Notes under the pieces: model-generated
What the model saw: the letters and a program-made list of their open reading frames with translations, nothing else
What the model was told of the DNA's origin: nothing
Database searches by the model: none
Assembly: GCA_029861485.1 (NCBI GenBank)
Contig: JAOTZF010000081.1
Coordinates: 1 to 7,794 of the forward strand
From: Thermoleophilia bacterium
Lineage (GTDB): Bacteria > Actinomycetota > Thermoleophilia > Miltoncostaeales > Miltoncostaeaceae
DNA length: 7,794 nt
Direction of reading: 5' to 3'
Translations under genes and position numbers: made by a program
Part shown: positions 6,044 through 7,794 of the stretch, piece after piece
Position numbering within the stretch: the first letter of the stretch is position 1
Layout: every line of letters begins with the position of its first letter

Positions 6044-7189
6044 CTAACCGCGGGCGGCATCTCCCATCAGTTGGCGCGCGATGACCAGCCGCTGAATCTC
6101 GCTGGTGCCCTCGTAGAGCTCGGTGATCTTGGCGTCGCGGTAGTAGCGCTCCGCGGGGAACTCGGCCGAATACCCATAGCCGCCGAGGGTCTGCACGGCG
6201 ACGTTGGCCGCCTCCACGGCAACCGAGCTCGCGAAGAGCTTGGCCTTCGCGCCGATCTCCGTGCACGGCTCCCCTGCATCGCGGATCCTGGCGGCCCGAT
6301 GGGTGAGCACCCGCGCGGCGTCGATCTTCGCTGCAACGTCGGCGATCGGGAATTGCACGCCCTGAAAACGCGCAATCGGTCCGCCAAACGCCGTGCGCTC
6401 GGCGGCGTATCGCGTCGCGAGCTCGAGCGCAGCGCGGGCAATGCCCACGGCCTGGCCGGCGATCACGATGCGGCCGGCATCCAGGGTGGAGAACGCGATC
6501 CTCATTCCCTGGCGGCGCTCACCCAGCACGCGCTCGCGGGGGACCTCGACCCCGTCGAAGGCCAGCTCCACGGTCGACGAGGTGTGCAGCCCCATCTTCG
6601 GGATCTCGCGGCCGACCTTCACCCCGCTGTCCTTTTCGACGATGAAGGCGCTGACGCCGGACGCCCCCGGGCCGTCGGTGCGTGCGAAGACGATGAAGAC
6701 GTCAGCGAAGCCCCCGTTGGTGATCCAGAGCTTGCTGCCACTGATCGCAAATCCGCCCCCCACCTCGCTGGCGCTCGTGGTGAGTCCTGCCGCGTCGGAC
6801 CCGTGATCGGCCTCGCTCAAGGCATACGCGCCGAATCGCTCCCCGGAGGCCAGTGCAGGGACCCACTCCCGCCTCTGGGCGTCGCTGCCGAAGTTCACGA
6901 TCGGGGGGATGGTTAGACTGCACTGTGCTGCGAGGCCGGTCGAGGTACCGGCGTCGGCGGCGGCGAGCTCCTCCATCACCACGCAGAGCCCAAGCGTGCC
7001 GAGGCCGGCACCTCCGAGCTCCTCCGGCACGTTGACCCCGAAGAGGCCGAGCGATGCCATGGTCCTCAGAGTCTCGACAGGGACGGTCTTTGTGGCGTTC
7101 CACTCCTGGGCATGAGGGGCGATCTCGGCGGCGGCAAAGTCGCGCGTCATCGCCCGGATTTCCCGCAGTTCGGTACTGAGCTCGCTCAT
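6044..7189 (-). CDS. Acyl-CoA dehydrogenase (FAD-dependent, short/branched-chain type)
   Basis: This 381-residue protein, the usual length for the family, catalyses FAD-dependent alpha,beta-dehydrogenation of an acyl-CoA, the first step of beta-oxidation or branched-chain amino acid catabolism. Electrons pass to an electron-transfer flavoprotein. Motifs: VPEELGGAGLG (54-64); AYALSEADHGSD (121-132), the flavin/substrate loop; GSKLWITNGG (151-160); RTAFGGPIARFQGVQFPIAD (265-284); QTLGGYGY (333-340); and YYRDAKITELYEGTSEIQRL (349-368), in which Glu360 is the expected catalytic base. The frame is open upstream to 7453, but ATG-7189 matches the family N-terminus (MSELSTELREIRAMTRDFA) and has GGAG 8 nt upstream. 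The upstream extension is thiolase remnant read in another frame. Its start overlaps the remnant's stop (ATGA), showing an ancestral operon. The gene looks intact. The exact acyl chain preference cannot be read here. Confidence 0.95.
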   Translation of the reverse strand: MSELSTELREIRAMTRDFAAAEIAPHAQEWNATKTVPVETLRTMASLGLFGVNVPEELGGAGLGTLGLCVVMEELAAADAGTSTGLAAQCSLTIPPIVNFGSDAQRREWVPALASGERFGAYALSEADHGSDAAGLTTSASEVGGGFAISGSKLWITNGGFADVFIVFARTDGPGASGVSAFIVEKDSGVKVGREIPKMGLHTSSTVELAFDGVEVPRERVLGERRQGMRIAFSTLDAGRIVIAGQAVGIARAALELATRYAAERTAFGGPIARFQGVQFPIADVAAKIDAARVLTHRAARIRDAGEPCTEIGAKAKLFASSVAVEAANVAVQTLGGYGYSAEFPAERYYRDAKITELYEGTSEIQRLVIARQLMGDAARG

Positions 7190-7692
7190 GGGCAGCGCTC
7201 CGGGATCGTGGCGTTGGTCATTGCGCCGTCGTCGCACATTGCGTGCAAGCAGTAGCGTGCCTGCCGATGCCCAAGCCCATGGACGAAGCTTGTCATGACG
7301 GGGAGCCTCGGTACATCCGAGGGGCTGACCCGGCGCGATGGCACCTCGTGGACGTCGAGACGCTCCGGCGCGGCGGCGTGTCGCGCAGCCACGCCACCTG
7401 AACGGAGGCGACAGGCTCGTTGATCTCGAACATGTCGATGTCGCCGATGCCAAGCGCGGGCTGGCTGAAACACTTGGCGGTGGCGGGGACCGGTTCGTCC
7501 AGCATCTCGATCCACTCGGCGCCCGCGAGTGCCATCGAGTGGATACGCGCTCGAGGCTTCAGCCCGAGCCGATCGACCGCCCCGGGGCACGGCCACGGCG
7601 GCCAGATCGACGAGATGCCCGCAGGCGAGCGTGGCGCCACGGCGGCCGACGAGGGTGGGTGCGGCCTCGATTATGAAGGCGTTCTGTGGCAT
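7186..7692 (-). pseudogene. Thiolase (acetyl-CoA acetyltransferase) remnant: internal deletion plus several frameshifts
   Basis: Thiolase sequence is recognisable in pieces spread over all three minus-strand frames. From 7692, MPQNAFIIEAAPTLVGRRGA then HLVDLAA matches the thiolase N-terminus. About 220 residues, including the CASG nucleophile cysteine, are then missing, with the junction near 7566-7590. A second frame (about 7565-7380) gives LGLKPRARIHSMALAG, EMLDEPVPATAK and GDIDMFEINEPVASVQVAWLRD. The first frame returns near 7377 (PERLDV). A third frame (7345-7316) gives GAIAPGQPLG, in which the catalytic histidine of GHPLG has become glutamine. From 7296 the first frame resumes with MTSFVHGLGHRQARY and LHAMCDDGAMTNATIPER, the family's C-terminus with its second catalytic cysteine. 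The TGA at 7188-7186 overlaps the dehydrogenase ATG. It cannot encode an active thiolase. It probably once formed a beta-oxidation operon with the dehydrogenase. Confidence 0.85.
7198..7201 (-). promoter_or_regulatory. Ribosome binding site of the acyl-CoA dehydrogenase
   Basis: GGAG on the minus strand lies 8 nt before ATG-7189. It supports this start over the upstream in-frame extension to 7453. It lies inside the last codons of the thiolase remnant. Confidence 0.6.
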
Positions 7693-7736
7693 CGGTCGGT
7701 AGTTGGGCGACAATAGCCGTCCACCGGCCAACCAGT

Positions 7737-7740
7737 GGAG
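7737..7740 (+). promoter_or_regulatory. Ribosome binding site of the divergent plus-strand gene
   Basis: GGAG lies 7 nt before ATG-7748, a normal spacing, and is the main support for calling a gene start there. Confidence 0.5.
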
Positions 7741-7747
7741 ACCCGCG

Positions 7748-7794
7748 ATGCAGAGCCCGTTCCTGATGGACGAGCGCGCGTACCTGCGCCCCTA
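7748..7794 (+). CDS. 5' end of a divergent gene of unknown product (truncated by the window)
   Basis: Fifteen complete codons (MQSPFLMDERAYLRP) follow a well-placed GGAG. The frame is open to the window edge. The fragment is too short for family assignment. It is divergent from the thiolase remnant, with 55 bp between the two starts; that gap should hold its promoter, but no convincing -35/-10 pair was found. It could belong to another fatty-acid catabolism gene given its neighbours, but nothing in the residues shows this. Confidence 0.45.
   Translation, partial: MQSPFLMDERAYLRP

Noticed and set aside
4557..6047. Long plus-strand frames at 4557-5360 and 5376-6047.
   Set aside because: They are antisense to the regulator's TPR and NTPase sections, Arg/Gly-rich and motif-free; typical mirror frames in GC-rich DNA.
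5988..6266. N-terminal extension of the LuxR-type regulator to an ATG at 6266.
   Set aside because: It overlaps the C-terminus of the intact acyl-CoA dehydrogenase in another frame and is basic and non-conserved in look; family proteins begin just before the NTPase.
7190..7453. Upstream in-frame extension of the acyl-CoA dehydrogenase as a targeting peptide.
   Set aside because: It is thiolase remnant read in frame (GAIAPGQPLG), and a GGAG ribosome binding site supports the start at 7189.

Overview
The window is GC-rich bacterial DNA, roughly two thirds G+C by eye. Codons end strongly in G/C, GTG starts are used, and there is a large LuxR-type ATPase regulator. This suits a high-GC soil actinobacterium, possibly of the Solirubrobacterales/Thermoleophilia kind, but that placement is an inference and no rRNA or marker gene is present. 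Five of the six genes or gene remnants lie on the minus strand, so the region reads right to left.

Layout in transcription order on the minus strand. (1) 7692-7186: a decayed thiolase (acetyl-CoA acetyltransferase) with a large internal deletion and several frameshifts. Its last stop codon overlaps the start of the next gene. (2) 7189-6044: an intact acyl-CoA dehydrogenase. (3) 5987-3339: a very large LuxR-family ATPase/TPR regulator (LAL/MalT type) whose Walker A lysine is replaced by threonine. (4) 3318-1870: an adenylate-forming ligase of the PaaK/LuxE-like group. (5) 1870-1076: a FeeM-like GNAT-fold N-acyl amino acid synthase, overlapping gene 4 by one base. (6) 1022-1, running off the window: a polytopic membrane protein with about ten helices, followed by what looks like the first residues of a GGDEF domain. 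On the plus strand, only the first 15 codons of a divergent gene are visible from 7748.

The most interesting part is 1-5987. A ligase that activates an acyl group, translationally coupled to an N-acyl amino acid synthase-like enzyme, is a plausible two-enzyme pathway for a lipid-amino acid metabolite or signal. A dedicated large regulator sits directly upstream. A perfect 18-bp dyad, ATGGTCAC-TT-GTGACCAT, lies in the 20-bp gap and over the ligase start. Downstream, separated by a 12-bp-stem RNA hairpin, is a membrane protein that may be a c-di-GMP enzyme. The link between these parts is inferred from gene order; the product and substrates cannot be read from the sequence.

The 6044-7692 block looks like an eroded beta-oxidation operon (thiolase plus acyl-CoA dehydrogenase). 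No tRNA, rRNA, CRISPR array, insertion sequence or attachment site was seen. Apart from the thiolase remnant, no stretch over 300 bases lacks a gene.
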